A stretch of DNA of 13,172 nt, from assembly GCA_031255315.1 (NCBI GenBank), contig JAIRSS010000274.1:1-13172 (forward strand). Reading direction: 5' to 3'. Within the stretch, counting starts at the first letter, position 1. Every line of letters begins with the position of its first letter. Made by a program: the position numbers and the translations under genes. This document shows, piece by piece, positions 1 through 6,650 of this stretch. The notes under the pieces are model-generated. The model had not been told where the DNA came from, ran no database searches, and worked only from the letters and a program-made list of their open reading frames with translations. Origin of the DNA: Spirochaetaceae bacterium (GTDB lineage Bacteria; Spirochaetota; Spirochaetia; Treponematales; Breznakiellaceae).

Positions 1-188
1 GGGCGAATGAGGAATCCGATAAGGCGGCGGGAAAACCATTCCCAGGTTTTATGCCGCTTGAAACAAGTTTGAAATTCAACTATTATGGAATTGATGAACT
101 GGAACACTGAAAGCCCCTCCCTGCCGTCCGGTGTTTGTTTTGCAACTTTACCATACAGCAGGTCTCTGGTTCTTTCAACCCAGTTCAT
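1..188 (-). CDS. Possible partial ORF of unknown function (3' end off window)
   Basis: On the minus strand an ATG at 188-186 opens a frame that runs without a stop to the window edge, giving 62 codons that begin MNWVERTRDLLYGKVAKQ. It starts 23 bases after the stop of the sensor-like gene at 212, in a different frame. Only a weak purine stretch precedes the ATG, with no good Shine-Dalgarno site. I recognise no domain. It could be a small downstream gene, the shifted remainder of a regulator whose N-terminal half is the upstream sensor, or chance. The phrase 'RDLLYGKV' is vaguely like the linker before the helix-turn-helix in membrane-bound AraC-type regulators, but that is too weak to name it. 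Confidence 0.25.
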   Translation of the reverse strand, partial: MNWVERTRDLLYGKVAKQTPDGREGLSVFQFINSIIVEFQTCFKRHKTWEWFSRRLIGFLIR

Positions 189-211
189 CTTTTTTCAAGA
201 ACTTACCACTC

Positions 212-1156
212 TCAAGAGAGGTAGTACTTACGCAATACCCGCAGATTATCCTCCAGACTTAACTCAAGATCGTGATATTCACCGTAATTCCGGCGGGTCA
301 TACGGACAGAAAAGGAAACGCCGAAGATCGAACAAAAAAGAAAACCACCCAAAGTAAAAAACTGAATTTGCCTGGCTTTCCGGTTTTGCAGATTCGCCGG
401 TATCAGATAGCGAAATTCCCAGTTCGCAATGTCCGAACGGTTTTGCAGAGCGTAGTAACGGGCGCTCTCGATCTCTCCCATAGTGGTAGAGGTGATTGTC
501 TGTCCGCCGTTGCCGGTGATGGAGAGGATGCTTCCGTTGACGGCAAGATTTTTCAGGAACCGGTTGACAAGAGAAGCCCCCCGGACAACCGCGGTTACAG
601 TAACAGGCCCGGTTCCGGCATTGCTGAAAGGGATAGTTTGCAAAAAGAACATCCGGTCCCCTGTCTTGAAAAATGTTTCCCTGTTTTCTCCCCGTACAAG
701 ACGCACAAATTCATCCCGGTTTAAGTCTGACCCGGATAAAAACATATCAAAGTACATAGACAGGGACATGTGCCCATATACGCTGGCAACGGTGCCGCTT
801 TGGTTCAAGACCACCAGGGTATCATCCAAAAGGGTATTGATCGCCTGGTAGTTTCTCAATTCAAGTACCAGTTTGTAAATATTGAAATAATCATTGGGTT
901 CCAGCGCGGCCTGAACATATTGCAGATTCCGTACATTATCGCTAACCATAATATGATCCATCGTCTGTCTCATGGCCATAAGCTGGCTGTCTATTTCGAC
1001 TTTGACCTGTTCCAGTGTGGCGGCATAGCTCTCTTCAGAGGCGCGAAAGATAATCCTCTGGGATAAAAAATAAATACCAACGCTTAAAGACAAGGAAACC
1101 ACAAGAATGACCAGATACGAGACAAGCCAGCGCCGTGATACTGAATGTTTTGGCAT
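212..1156 (-). CDS. Two-transmembrane sensor-like membrane protein, no output domain (possibly truncated)
   Basis: A 314-residue protein from the ATG at 1156-1154, which has a strong Shine-Dalgarno site (GGAGGA, 4 bases before it) and an extended -10 promoter just upstream. An in-frame extension to 1390 is possible but would run into the cupin gene and lacks such a site. Residues about 8-28 form a first membrane helix, about 30-260 an extracytoplasmic domain, and about 264-284 a second helix, followed by only 30 cytoplasmic residues (ending LRVLRKYYLS). This is the architecture of the N-terminal half of membrane-anchored AraC-type regulators and some sensor kinases (dCache-like region inferred). 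No helix-turn-helix, HAMP, kinase or GGDEF domain follows before the stop, so it is either a lone sensor or a broken gene. Confidence is high that it is a membrane protein and low on its role. Confidence 0.65.
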   Translation of the reverse strand: MPKHSVSRRWLVSYLVILVVSLSLSVGIYFLSQRIIFRASEESYAATLEQVKVEIDSQLMAMRQTMDHIMVSDNVRNLQYVQAALEPNDYFNIYKLVLELRNYQAINTLLDDTLVVLNQSGTVASVYGHMSLSMYFDMFLSGSDLNRDEFVRLVRGENRETFFKTGDRMFFLQTIPFSNAGTGPVTVTAVVRGASLVNRFLKNLAVNGSILSITGNGGQTITSTTMGEIESARYYALQNRSDIANWEFRYLIPANLQNRKARQIQFFTLGGFLFCSIFGVSFSVRMTRRNYGEYHDLELSLEDNLRVLRKYYLS

Positions 1157-1160
1157 CCTA

Positions 1161-1181
1161 TCCTCCGATCGGATTATACCA
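1161..1181 (-). promoter_or_regulatory. Extended -10 promoter and RBS for the sensor-like gene
   Basis: Reading the minus strand, TGGTATAAT (1181-1173) is a perfect extended -10 element. It is followed 6 bases later by GGAGGA (1166-1161) and then the ATG at 1156. The implied 5' leader is only about 10-12 bases. The hexamer 17 bases upstream (TTTCCG) is a poor -35, as is common for extended -10 promoters. Confidence 0.55.
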
Positions 1182-1261
1182 TTTTTTAATCCACGCGGAA
1201 ATGCGAAATATTCTCCTCTTTCAATTCGGAATATGATAAATTCACCGTAGGTTCGACGGGA

Positions 1262-1284
1262 AGAAAAAGTCCGCGAATTAGCGG
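1262..1284 (-). terminator. Weak Rho-independent terminator after the cupin gene
   Basis: Immediately after the TAA stop (1287-1285) of the cupin_5 gene, the minus strand reads CCGC, a six-base loop, GCGG, then a T-rich run (1268-1262). The four-pair GC stem is short, so termination may be partial. It separates pnp-cupin from the sensor gene, which has its own promoter. Confidence 0.4.
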
Positions 1285-1749
1285 TTATCGCCTCTCCCCG
1301 TGAAGGGAAAAATCTTCCCAGTGAAAACCCGGAGAAACCGCGCAGGACGCGAGGACATAGGGGCCTTCTCCAACCTCCGCGGTCTGCCATACACCGGCGG
1401 GAACCACCTTATAAAAGACTTCCCCTCTATCCGCATCCGGCCCGATGCGGCAACGCCCGGAAACGTCTGCTTCATCCGGCGCGCCGCCGCAGCCGCCAAG
1501 ACGCAAGTCTAGGCTCCCGCCGGCGTGCCAGAGCCAGATTTCCGCGGATTTAACCCGATGCCAGGCGGAACGGCTCCCGGCTTCCAGAAGATAGTGAATG
1601 AGGGTGCAAACGGACCGTCCGCCTGAGTAATGAGAAGGCAAAGCGCTTCCCGGTATGGTAAGATCCGCCTTCCACAGTTCCCGGTACCAGCCTCCTTCGG
1701 AGTGGGGGGTAAGGTTAAGCTTTTCTATCCAATAGTTTGCGTCTTTCAT
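1285..1749 (-). CDS. Cupin_5 (DUF985) family protein
   Basis: A 154-residue, full-length protein of the cupin_5/DUF985 family, a small single-domain beta-barrel fold whose biochemical function is largely undefined. Family signatures are visible in order: 'LTPHSEGGWYRE' (about 13-24), the 'THREONINE/isoleucine-HYLL' strand 'TLIHYLLEAGSRSAWHRV' (about 49-66), 'AEIWLWHAGGSLDL' (about 69-82), 'VVPAGVWQTAE' (about 115-125) and 'CAVSPGFHWEDF' (about 136-147). The ATG at 1749 lies 6 bases after the pnp stop with only a weak GAG upstream, so translation is probably coupled to pnp and the two genes likely form one transcript. The middle (about 83-105) is rich in Gly, Ala and Asp and less conserved. 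Substrate unknown; family assignment is confident. Confidence 0.85.
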   Translation of the reverse strand: MKDANYWIEKLNLTPHSEGGWYRELWKADLTIPGSALPSHYSGGRSVCTLIHYLLEAGSRSAWHRVKSAEIWLWHAGGSLDLRLGGCGGAPDEADVSGRCRIGPDADRGEVFYKVVPAGVWQTAEVGEGPYVLASCAVSPGFHWEDFSLHGERR

Positions 1750-1755
1750 GATGTC

Positions 1756-2586
1756 TCAAATTCTTCGTATTATTTCCAAAAGAAGCCGCCCGAATTTCTC
1801 CGCCGCCTTTCCCGCCGCTTCGGTTACTTCTTCCGATGTTATCGGCTGATCGAGGATTCCCGCCGCAAGGTTGGTAATACAGGATATGGCAAGGATTTTC
1901 ATACCGCAATGCCGCGCGACGACGGCTTCCGGGACGGTGGACATGCCTACTGCGCTTGCCCCGAAGGACTGAAAGAGCCGTATCTCCGCCGGAGTTTCAA
2001 AACTGGGACCGCTGTACCCCAGGTATACGCCTTCTTTAAGCGGTATCCCCAAATCCTTCGCGGCTCTCCTGGCGCAGTCCGCAAGGTCCGGCGTATAGGC
2101 TTTGGACATATCGGGAAAGCGGGGGCCAAATTCCTCCGCGTTGGGACCAATGAGGGGGTTCGTTCCCATAAAATTGATATGATCCGTTATAAGAAGCAGA
2201 TCCCCCGGAGAGAATTCCCGCATAAGTCCGCCGCAAGCGTGGGGAAGGATCACCGTTTCGATTCCCAGCCGAGTCATCACCCTCACCGGGAAGGTGATCT
2301 CCGGCATGGAATACCCCTCGTAATAGTGGAAACGGCCCTGCATACAAAAGACGGTTTTACCTCCCAGTTGTCCTATGACCAACCGTCCGTTATGATCCGG
2401 CGCCGTGCTTTTGACAAAATGGGGAATATCCCCGTAGGGGATGACAACCGGAGCCTCCAGGGTTTCTCCCAAGGGCCCAAGTCCCGAACCGAGAACCAGG
2501 CCTATCGCCGGTATATGACTGGTCTTCTCCCGTATAAAGGCCGCGGACTCGTCAGCATATTTAGATGTTTTTTCACGATCAATCAT
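1756..2586 (-). CDS. pnp: Purine nucleoside phosphorylase, trimeric type I (inosine/guanosine)
   Basis: A 276-residue cytosolic enzyme that cleaves purine (deoxy)ribonucleosides with phosphate to free base and (deoxy)ribose-1-phosphate in purine salvage. The length is normal. Visible motifs are the phosphate loop GSG at 33-35, GRFHYYEGY at 84-92 (His87), the 'DHINFMGTNPLIGPN' block at 135-149, SGPSFET at 192-198 with the base-contacting Glu197, GMSTVPE at 214-220, and Asn239 in 'CITN', the usual 6-oxopurine contact. An oddity is that the usual TNAAGG/TNACGG loop reads PHACGG at 115-120, so the loop Asn is His. The ATG at 2586 is the first start after an in-frame TAA and has no clear Shine-Dalgarno site; a -10-like element lies 5 bases upstream. 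It is followed closely by the cupin_5 gene. Possible alternatives are methylthioadenosine phosphorylase-like members, but Glu197 and Asn239 favour inosine/guanosine. Confidence 0.92.
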   Translation of the reverse strand: MIDREKTSKYADESAAFIREKTSHIPAIGLVLGSGLGPLGETLEAPVVIPYGDIPHFVKSTAPDHNGRLVIGQLGGKTVFCMQGRFHYYEGYSMPEITFPVRVMTRLGIETVILPHACGGLMREFSPGDLLLITDHINFMGTNPLIGPNAEEFGPRFPDMSKAYTPDLADCARRAAKDLGIPLKEGVYLGYSGPSFETPAEIRLFQSFGASAVGMSTVPEAVVARHCGMKILAISCITNLAAGILDQPITSEEVTEAAGKAAEKFGRLLLEIIRRI

Positions 2587-2921
2587 ACTATTTTATACCA
2601 GGATTCCGGCAGAAAAATGAACCCCGTGTTGTTCGATACCCGCAAGTCAAATTCAATGACGGGAAATCTTCGTGAGAGTCAGGCAGCCTGAAAACCCGCA
2701 AGGCCGATTGTTGTTTTTGGGTCAGCGTATCAAAGGGGATTTTTTTAGGCGGGTACTGCTTATCAGCCTATTGGTATATTCGTTTAGGTACATTCGCCGC
2801 ACCTGCTCTTCCTTACCCCCCATTACTTCACGTGCCGGAATCATAGAGGGACGGCGCAGTTGCCACCTGCTGCGGCGGGACGCCGGCGGCCGGTCTTGCC
2901 GAAATTAGCGTTGCGAAACGG
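2587..2921. other. Intergenic stretch between neuB and pnp with one short ORF
   Basis: 335 bases between the neuB stop and the pnp start. On the minus strand an ATG at 2844-2842 opens a 40-codon ORF ending at 2722 (starts MIPAREVMGGKEEQV; rich in Arg, Lys and polar residues). It looks protein-like but has no good Shine-Dalgarno site and no family I recognise. The plus strand also carries a 78-codon frame (2672-2908), which I take as its shadow. A GC-rich stem (CGGCG, loop TCC, CGCCG) lies near 2885-2897 but lacks a T-run. A TTGACT at 2650-2645 on the minus strand has no properly spaced -10. Otherwise I see nothing convincing here. Confidence 0.35.
2592..2600 (-). promoter_or_regulatory. Extended -10 element abutting the pnp start
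   Basis: The minus strand reads TGGTATAAA (2600-2592), an extended -10 whose hexamer ends 5 bases before the pnp ATG at 2586. The best -35 (TTCATT, 18 bases upstream) is poor. A transcript from here would start at or within a base or two of the ATG, which fits the absence of a ribosome-binding site. Confidence 0.4.
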
Positions 2922-4034
2922 CTAACAGTCCTCAAACCGTATTCCTTCCCCGGCGGGAATGAAGCGCCGGGCTTTCCTCCCTATGATCCTCTCCGCCCAG
3001 GAAGGGGGAAGCCCGGGGCGCAGGACCTTCTCGGTTCTGAGGATTCCTGTCATGCCGGCCTCTATGATCTCTCCCTCCGCTATGTCCCGCAGGGCGTGGA
3101 GGGATCGGTTGGTCCGCTCATAGTTTGCCTGTTCCGAGGGAGCCAGCCGCTTAACTCCGTCCCCCAAGACGGCGCGAACCAGGTCTTCTCCCCGTTCGCG
3201 GGAATACGCCGCAATCACCTCCTCCCGGCTCATGGCGGCGGCGCGGGTTACCGCCCTGACCATGCGGGCGAAGGAATCAGGAGGCAGCGCAATAGGGTCG
3301 TCCAGACCGGGATCGTTTCGGCTCATGCAAAAGTGCTTCTCCACAGCAACAGCTCCCATAGCCGCAGCCAGGGCCGGCGCTAATTCCGGGTCTGTACTGT
3401 GATCGCTTAGTCCTACCGCCGTCCCGAACACCGCGCCAAGGCTTTCCAGCGTCCTAAGATTGTACTCTCTCTCAGGAGCGGGGTAGGCGGTAACGCAGTG
3501 GAGAAGGCAGACTCTTTCGGGCGGGAAACATCCCAGGGCCGTTTCAATATCCCCCAGCTTGGAGACTCCCGTAGAAAGGAAGACGGGCAGATTGTACCCG
3601 GCAATCTGTTTCAGCAACGCGGTGTAATTGAGTTCAGGGGAAGCTACCTTTACGGCCTTTGGCTGTAGTTCCCAAAGTTCACGAGCGCTGCGGGGGCCGA
3701 AAGGGGTACAAAGAAAGAAGAGCCCCTTAGATTCTGTATACTCCTTCATGTTGGAGTAGAATGAAAGCGGGACTTCCAGGCGCTTAAAGGTATCGTAGAG
3801 CTTAACCGGACCGCCGGGCAGGACAACCTCTCCAGTATTGGGATGGAGTATCTCATCGGCATAAACCATTTGGAATTTGACGCACCCCGCCCCCGCAAGA
3901 GCCGCCGCGTCCACGAGTTCCCTGGCCTTGACCGGGTCCGCCCCGTGGCTTGTACCCAGTTCCGCGATGATCAAGGGAACGCGGGGAGCCTCCGAAGAAT
4001 AAACCGTCCCGTCTAAGATAAAATTCTTGCTCAT
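2922..4034 (-). CDS. neuB: N-acetylneuraminate synthase-family protein (NeuB/SpsE type) with SAF domain
   Basis: A 370-residue enzyme of the family that condenses phosphoenolpyruvate with N-acetylmannosamine or a related six-carbon sugar to make a nine-carbon (sialic-type) acid for cell-surface glycans. The TIM barrel spans about 19-270 and shows residues known from the family: Glu25 ('IIAELG'), Lys53 ('VKFQ'), Lys129 ('VKVAS'), His212 in 'GLSDHS' and His234 in 'EKHF' as probable metal ligands. The C-terminal antifreeze-like SAF domain (about 300-365) begins with 'NRSLHA', carrying the conserved Arg310. The usual 'NHNG' after Glu25 is replaced by 'TSHGAD', so the exact sugar substrate (Neu5Ac, legionaminic or pseudaminic acid) is open. 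No CMP-transferase (NeuA) or epimerase gene lies nearby. The ATG at 4034 has only a weak AAAGAAA upstream. The promoter lies back to back with that of yebC. Confidence 0.88.
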   Translation of the reverse strand: MSKNFILDGTVYSSEAPRVPLIIAELGTSHGADPVKARELVDAAALAGAGCVKFQMVYADEILHPNTGEVVLPGGPVKLYDTFKRLEVPLSFYSNMKEYTESKGLFFLCTPFGPRSARELWELQPKAVKVASPELNYTALLKQIAGYNLPVFLSTGVSKLGDIETALGCFPPERVCLLHCVTAYPAPEREYNLRTLESLGAVFGTAVGLSDHSTDPELAPALAAAMGAVAVEKHFCMSRNDPGLDDPIALPPDSFARMVRAVTRAAAMSREEVIAAYSRERGEDLVRAVLGDGVKRLAPSEQANYERTNRSLHALRDIAEGEIIEAGMTGILRTEKVLRPGLPPSWAERIIGRKARRFIPAGEGIRFEDC

Positions 4035-4052
4035 AATTTCTTTATCGGATTT

Positions 4053-4081
4053 ATTTTAAGGCGGCTATCCCCCTTCAACAA
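4053..4081 (-). promoter_or_regulatory. Candidate promoter for neuB
   Basis: On the minus strand TTGTTG (4081-4076) and TAAAAT (4058-4053) are separated by 17 bases and lie 18 bases before the neuB ATG. The -10 is a good match; the -35 matches only its TTG. Confidence 0.4.
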
Positions 4082-4111
4082 TGCCAAATTGCCGGACGGC
4101 GCGGCAAGAGG

Positions 4112-4141
4112 TTGACATATTTTTTCTTCTTGTGCTATGTA
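4112..4141 (+). promoter_or_regulatory. Strong promoter for the yebC-ruvC transcript
   Basis: A perfect -35 TTGACA (4112-4117) is followed after 18 bases by the extended -10 TGCTATGTA (TG at 4133-4134, hexamer 4136-4141). The transcript would start near 4148, leaving a leader of about 38 bases that contains AAGGAG (4175-4180), 5 bases before the yebC ATG. Confidence 0.6.
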
Positions 4142-4185
4142 TAGGGAACGCTTAAATTTAATGTTTTTACACGGAAGGAGTTGTC

Positions 4186-4926
4186 ATGTCCGGACACAGT
4201 AAATGGGCAACTATTAAACACGCAAAAGGAGCCGCCGATGCCAAGCGCGGCCAGATGTTCACAAAACTTATCAAAGAAATTTCCATTGCCGCGCGCATGA
4301 GCGGAGGCAATCCCGATGGAAATCCCCGGCTCAGGACCGCCATTCTCAAGGCCCGGACCGCCAATATGCCTAAAGACAATATAGACCGGGCGATTAAAAA
4401 GGGGACCGGAGAACTTGAGGGAGTCAACTACGAAGAATTGACCTATGAGGCCTACGCCCCCGGCGGGGTAGCGGTCCTTATTGAAGTTCTGACGGACAAC
4501 AAGAACCGGGCCGCGGCGGATGTGCGAAATATCCTGACCCGGGCCGGCGGATCCCTTGCAACCGCGGGATCGGTTTCCCGGCTCTTTACCCGCAAGGGTA
4601 TCATCACCCTTGACGGGGAGAAGTACACTGAGGATCAGGTTTTGGAAGTCGCTTTGGAAGGGGGCGCCGAGGACGTAGCGCTTTCCGGGGGGGTTATTGA
4701 AGTTACTACCGCTCCGGAGGATTTTGAGCCGGTGGTAGCCGCGTTGGAAGCCAAATCCCTGGAAACCACCAGCGCCGAGATCAGCATGATAGCCGAAGCG
4801 GAAGTTTCCCTTGACGCGGAGGGTACCGCTAAAGCGCTTAGACTGATCGAAAGGCTGGAAGACAACGACGACGTTCAAAACGTCTATTCCAACGTGGCAA
4901 TTCCCGAGGGGTTTGAGGCTGAGTAA
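4186..4926 (+). CDS. yebC: YebC/PmpR family (TACO1-like) protein
   Basis: A 246-residue, full-length cytosolic protein of the YebC/TACO1 family. The diagnostic N-terminus 'MSGHSKWATIKHAKGAADAKRG' is at the start, followed by 'FTKLIKEI' (25-32), 'GNPDGNPRLRTAILKA' (about 41-56) and 'NMPKDNIDRAIKKGTG' (about 60-75). 'YEAYAPGGVAVLIEVLTDNKNR' (about 87-108) and 'LAEAGG/RAGGSLATAGSVSRLF' (about 118-133) complete the signature. The family has been described as transcriptional regulators and, more recently, as translation factors that relieve ribosome stalling; the sequence cannot decide between these. The start is clear: AAGGAG 5 bases upstream and a strong promoter. Its last 14 bases overlap the best start for ruvC, a common pairing in bacteria. 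Confidence 0.97.
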   Translation: MSGHSKWATIKHAKGAADAKRGQMFTKLIKEISIAARMSGGNPDGNPRLRTAILKARTANMPKDNIDRAIKKGTGELEGVNYEELTYEAYAPGGVAVLIEVLTDNKNRAAADVRNILTRAGGSLATAGSVSRLFTRKGIITLDGEKYTEDQVLEVALEGGAEDVALSGGVIEVTTAPEDFEPVVAALEAKSLETTSAEISMIAEAEVSLDAEGTAKALRLIERLEDNDDVQNVYSNVAIPEGFEAE

Positions 4927-5464
4927 GCGGGCGATTGTTCTTCCTTCCGGGAGGGCCGTCCGTTCCCAGTTTAACCGCCGGATTATCGGGGTGGATCCGG
5001 GCTTGGCTTCTTCCGGTTGGGGGGTCCTTGAATTTGACAATCAACGGCTTCGGTATATTGCCCATGGTTGTATTGAAACTACGGCGGACTGCCCCCGGGC
5101 GGAACGCCTTTTTTTTATCTACCGGCAGTTCTGTTCCGTCCTGGAAGCCTACAACCCCGCGGAGTCCGCGGTGGAAACCCTCTATTTTGGCCGTAACGTA
5201 ACCAGCGCGATTGCTGTGGCGGAGGCGCGGGGGGTCCTCTCCCTTGCCCTGGCGCAAAGGGGCCTTGTTGTAGGGGAATACACCCCTAATACCATAAAGC
5301 AGGCGGTAATTGGCGGTGGTAAAGCAGATAAACGCCAGATTCAAGAGATGGTCCGCCTTCTCTTGGGGTTGGACGACATCCCCAGGCCCGACCACGCCGC
5401 CGACGCCCTGGCCGCAGCTATCTGCTGCGCCCACCATGGACCGGCCATAGACTCGGCTCCTTGA
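4913..5464 (+). CDS. ruvC: Holliday junction resolvase RuvC
   Basis: An endonuclease that makes paired nicks in Holliday junctions, normally with the RuvAB branch-migration motor. The RNase H-like core begins at 'NRRIIGVDPG' (21-30). The catalytic set is visible: Asp28, Glu88 ('AVETLYF'), and His161 with Asp164 in 'DHAADALA'. A His at the third position occurs in some RuvC proteins, such as that of Thermus, so this is not a defect. From the core start the length is about 163 residues, normal for RuvC. The start is uncertain: TTG at 4913 is the most canonical in-frame codon, overlaps yebC by 14 bases and has GAGGGG almost adjacent. CTG 4919 and ATT 4934 are alternatives, and no ATG or GTG precedes the core. 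ruvA and ruvB are not next to it; ychF follows instead. Confidence 0.93.
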   Translation: MRLSKRAIVLPSGRAVRSQFNRRIIGVDPGLASSGWGVLEFDNQRLRYIAHGCIETTADCPRAERLFFIYRQFCSVLEAYNPAESAVETLYFGRNVTSAIAVAEARGVLSLALAQRGLVVGEYTPNTIKQAVIGGGKADKRQIQEMVRLLLGLDDIPRPDHAADALAAAICCAHHGPAIDSAP

Positions 5465-5490
5465 CGGCGCGTCCGCTGTAACCGTACAAT
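5461..5490 (+). promoter_or_regulatory. Promoter for ychF, placed for a leaderless transcript
   Basis: TTGACG (5461-5466, overlapping the ruvC stop) and TACAAT (5485-5490) are separated by 18 bases. The -10 ends 5 bases before the ychF ATG at 5496, so transcription should begin at or next to the A of the start codon. No Shine-Dalgarno site is present. Confidence 0.5.
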
Positions 5491-5495
5491 ACGGC

Positions 5496-6629
5496 ATGGC
5501 TTTAAACTGCGGTATTGTAGGGCTTCCTAATGTAGGGAAGTCCACTATTTTTTCGGCCTTGAGTTCAGCCCACGCGGAAGCGGCGAACTACCCTTTCTGT
5601 ACGATCAATCCCAATGTGGGGGTTGTCAACGTACCCGACAGCCGGCTTACGAAACTTACGGAAATTTTTAAACCTCAACGGACTATCCCGGCGGTGGTGG
5701 AATTCGTCGATATTGCAGGGCTGGTCAAAGGCGCGTCCAAGGGAGAGGGCCTGGGGAATCAATTTCTTTCCCATATCCGGGAGGTGGGGGTCATCGCCCA
5801 GGTGGTCCGTTGCTTTGACGACCCGGATATCGTTCATGTAAATAACCGTATTGATCCCGATTCAGATATGGAGACCATCAACGTGGAACTGGCCCTGGCG
5901 GACTTGGAAACTCTGGCCAAACGCCGGGAACGGGCGCAGCGGAGCCTCAAGGTCCAGGGCAAAAACGAACAGAAGCTGGCGGAGACCGTGCTTGCGGTTC
6001 TGGACAAGATAGGCCCCGGACTGGAACAGGGAACGCCCGTCCGGTCGGCGGCTCTGACGGACGATGAAAAAGAGGCGGTTTACGACTGTCATTTTATCAC
6101 CATGAAACCGATGCTTTACGTCTGCAACGTGGACGAACAAGCCATACGCGGCATGGCGGCAGGGCAGGGTGCGTCCCCGAACCCCTACGTGGAAGCCGTA
6201 AGGAAGCGGGCCCGTGCGGAAGGTTCGGAAGCCGTGGTTATTTGCGGAAAATTCGAGGCGGAACTTGCGGATATTACCGATGAGGCGGAAAAGCTCGCTT
6301 TTCTGGGGGACCTGGGCCTTGAGGAATCGGGGTTGGGCATTCTGGTCCACGCCGCCTACCGGCTTTTAGGACTGCGGACCTTCTTCACCGCCGGGGCCGA
6401 TGAATGCCGGGCCTGGACCATACACGCCGGAGACACCGCTCCCCGGGCCGCCGGGGTCATCCATACCGACTTTGAGAAGGGCTTTATCAAGGCCGAGGTT
6501 TACTCCTGCCAGGACATCTTTCGATACGGTACGGAAGCTAAAATTAAAGAAGCGGGCAAATACCGTATGGAGGGCAAGGAATACCAGGTTCAGGATGGAG
6601 ACGTGATGTTCTTCAAATTTAACATCTAA
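5496..6629 (+). CDS. ychF: YchF/OLA1 family redox-regulated ATPase
   Basis: A 377-residue OBG-family P-loop NTPase that associates with ribosomes; family members prefer ATP. Motifs in order: G1 'GLPNVGKS' at 9-16, a 'NYPFCTINPNVG' switch segment (31-42), G3 'DIAGL' at 72-76, and 'NVDE' at 211-214 in place of the GTP-specific NKxD, which is the family hallmark of ATP use. A coiled-coil region at about 130-165 and a C-terminal TGS domain ('FFTAGADECRAWTIHAGDTAPRA' onward, ending 'QDGDVMFFKFNI') complete the usual layout. The length is slightly above the common 363-370. The start is certain from the conserved N-terminus 'MALNCGIVG'. It has no Shine-Dalgarno site; a promoter ends 5 bases upstream, suggesting leaderless translation. 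It lies 31 bases after ruvC. Confidence 0.96.
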   Translation: MALNCGIVGLPNVGKSTIFSALSSAHAEAANYPFCTINPNVGVVNVPDSRLTKLTEIFKPQRTIPAVVEFVDIAGLVKGASKGEGLGNQFLSHIREVGVIAQVVRCFDDPDIVHVNNRIDPDSDMETINVELALADLETLAKRRERAQRSLKVQGKNEQKLAETVLAVLDKIGPGLEQGTPVRSAALTDDEKEAVYDCHFITMKPMLYVCNVDEQAIRGMAAGQGASPNPYVEAVRKRARAEGSEAVVICGKFEAELADITDEAEKLAFLGDLGLEESGLGILVHAAYRLLGLRTFFTAGADECRAWTIHAGDTAPRAAGVIHTDFEKGFIKAEVYSCQDIFRYGTEAKIKEAGKYRMEGKEYQVQDGDVMFFKFNI

Positions 6630-6650
6630 AGGCGGCGAAAGAGCGAACCC

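Noticed and set aside
1278..1390. N-terminal extension of the sensor-like protein up to 1390
   Set aside because: It would overlap the cupin_5 gene, lacks a ribosome-binding site, and the ATG at 1156 has both a good site and a promoter.
1630..2691. 353-codon plus-strand frame over pnp
   Set aside because: It is antisense to a clear phosphorylase gene, is rich in Arg, Gly and Ser as expected of a shadow frame, and has no ribosome-binding site or recognisable domain.
4135..5040. 301-codon minus-strand frame over yebC and ruvC
   Set aside because: It is antisense to two certain genes and has no family features.
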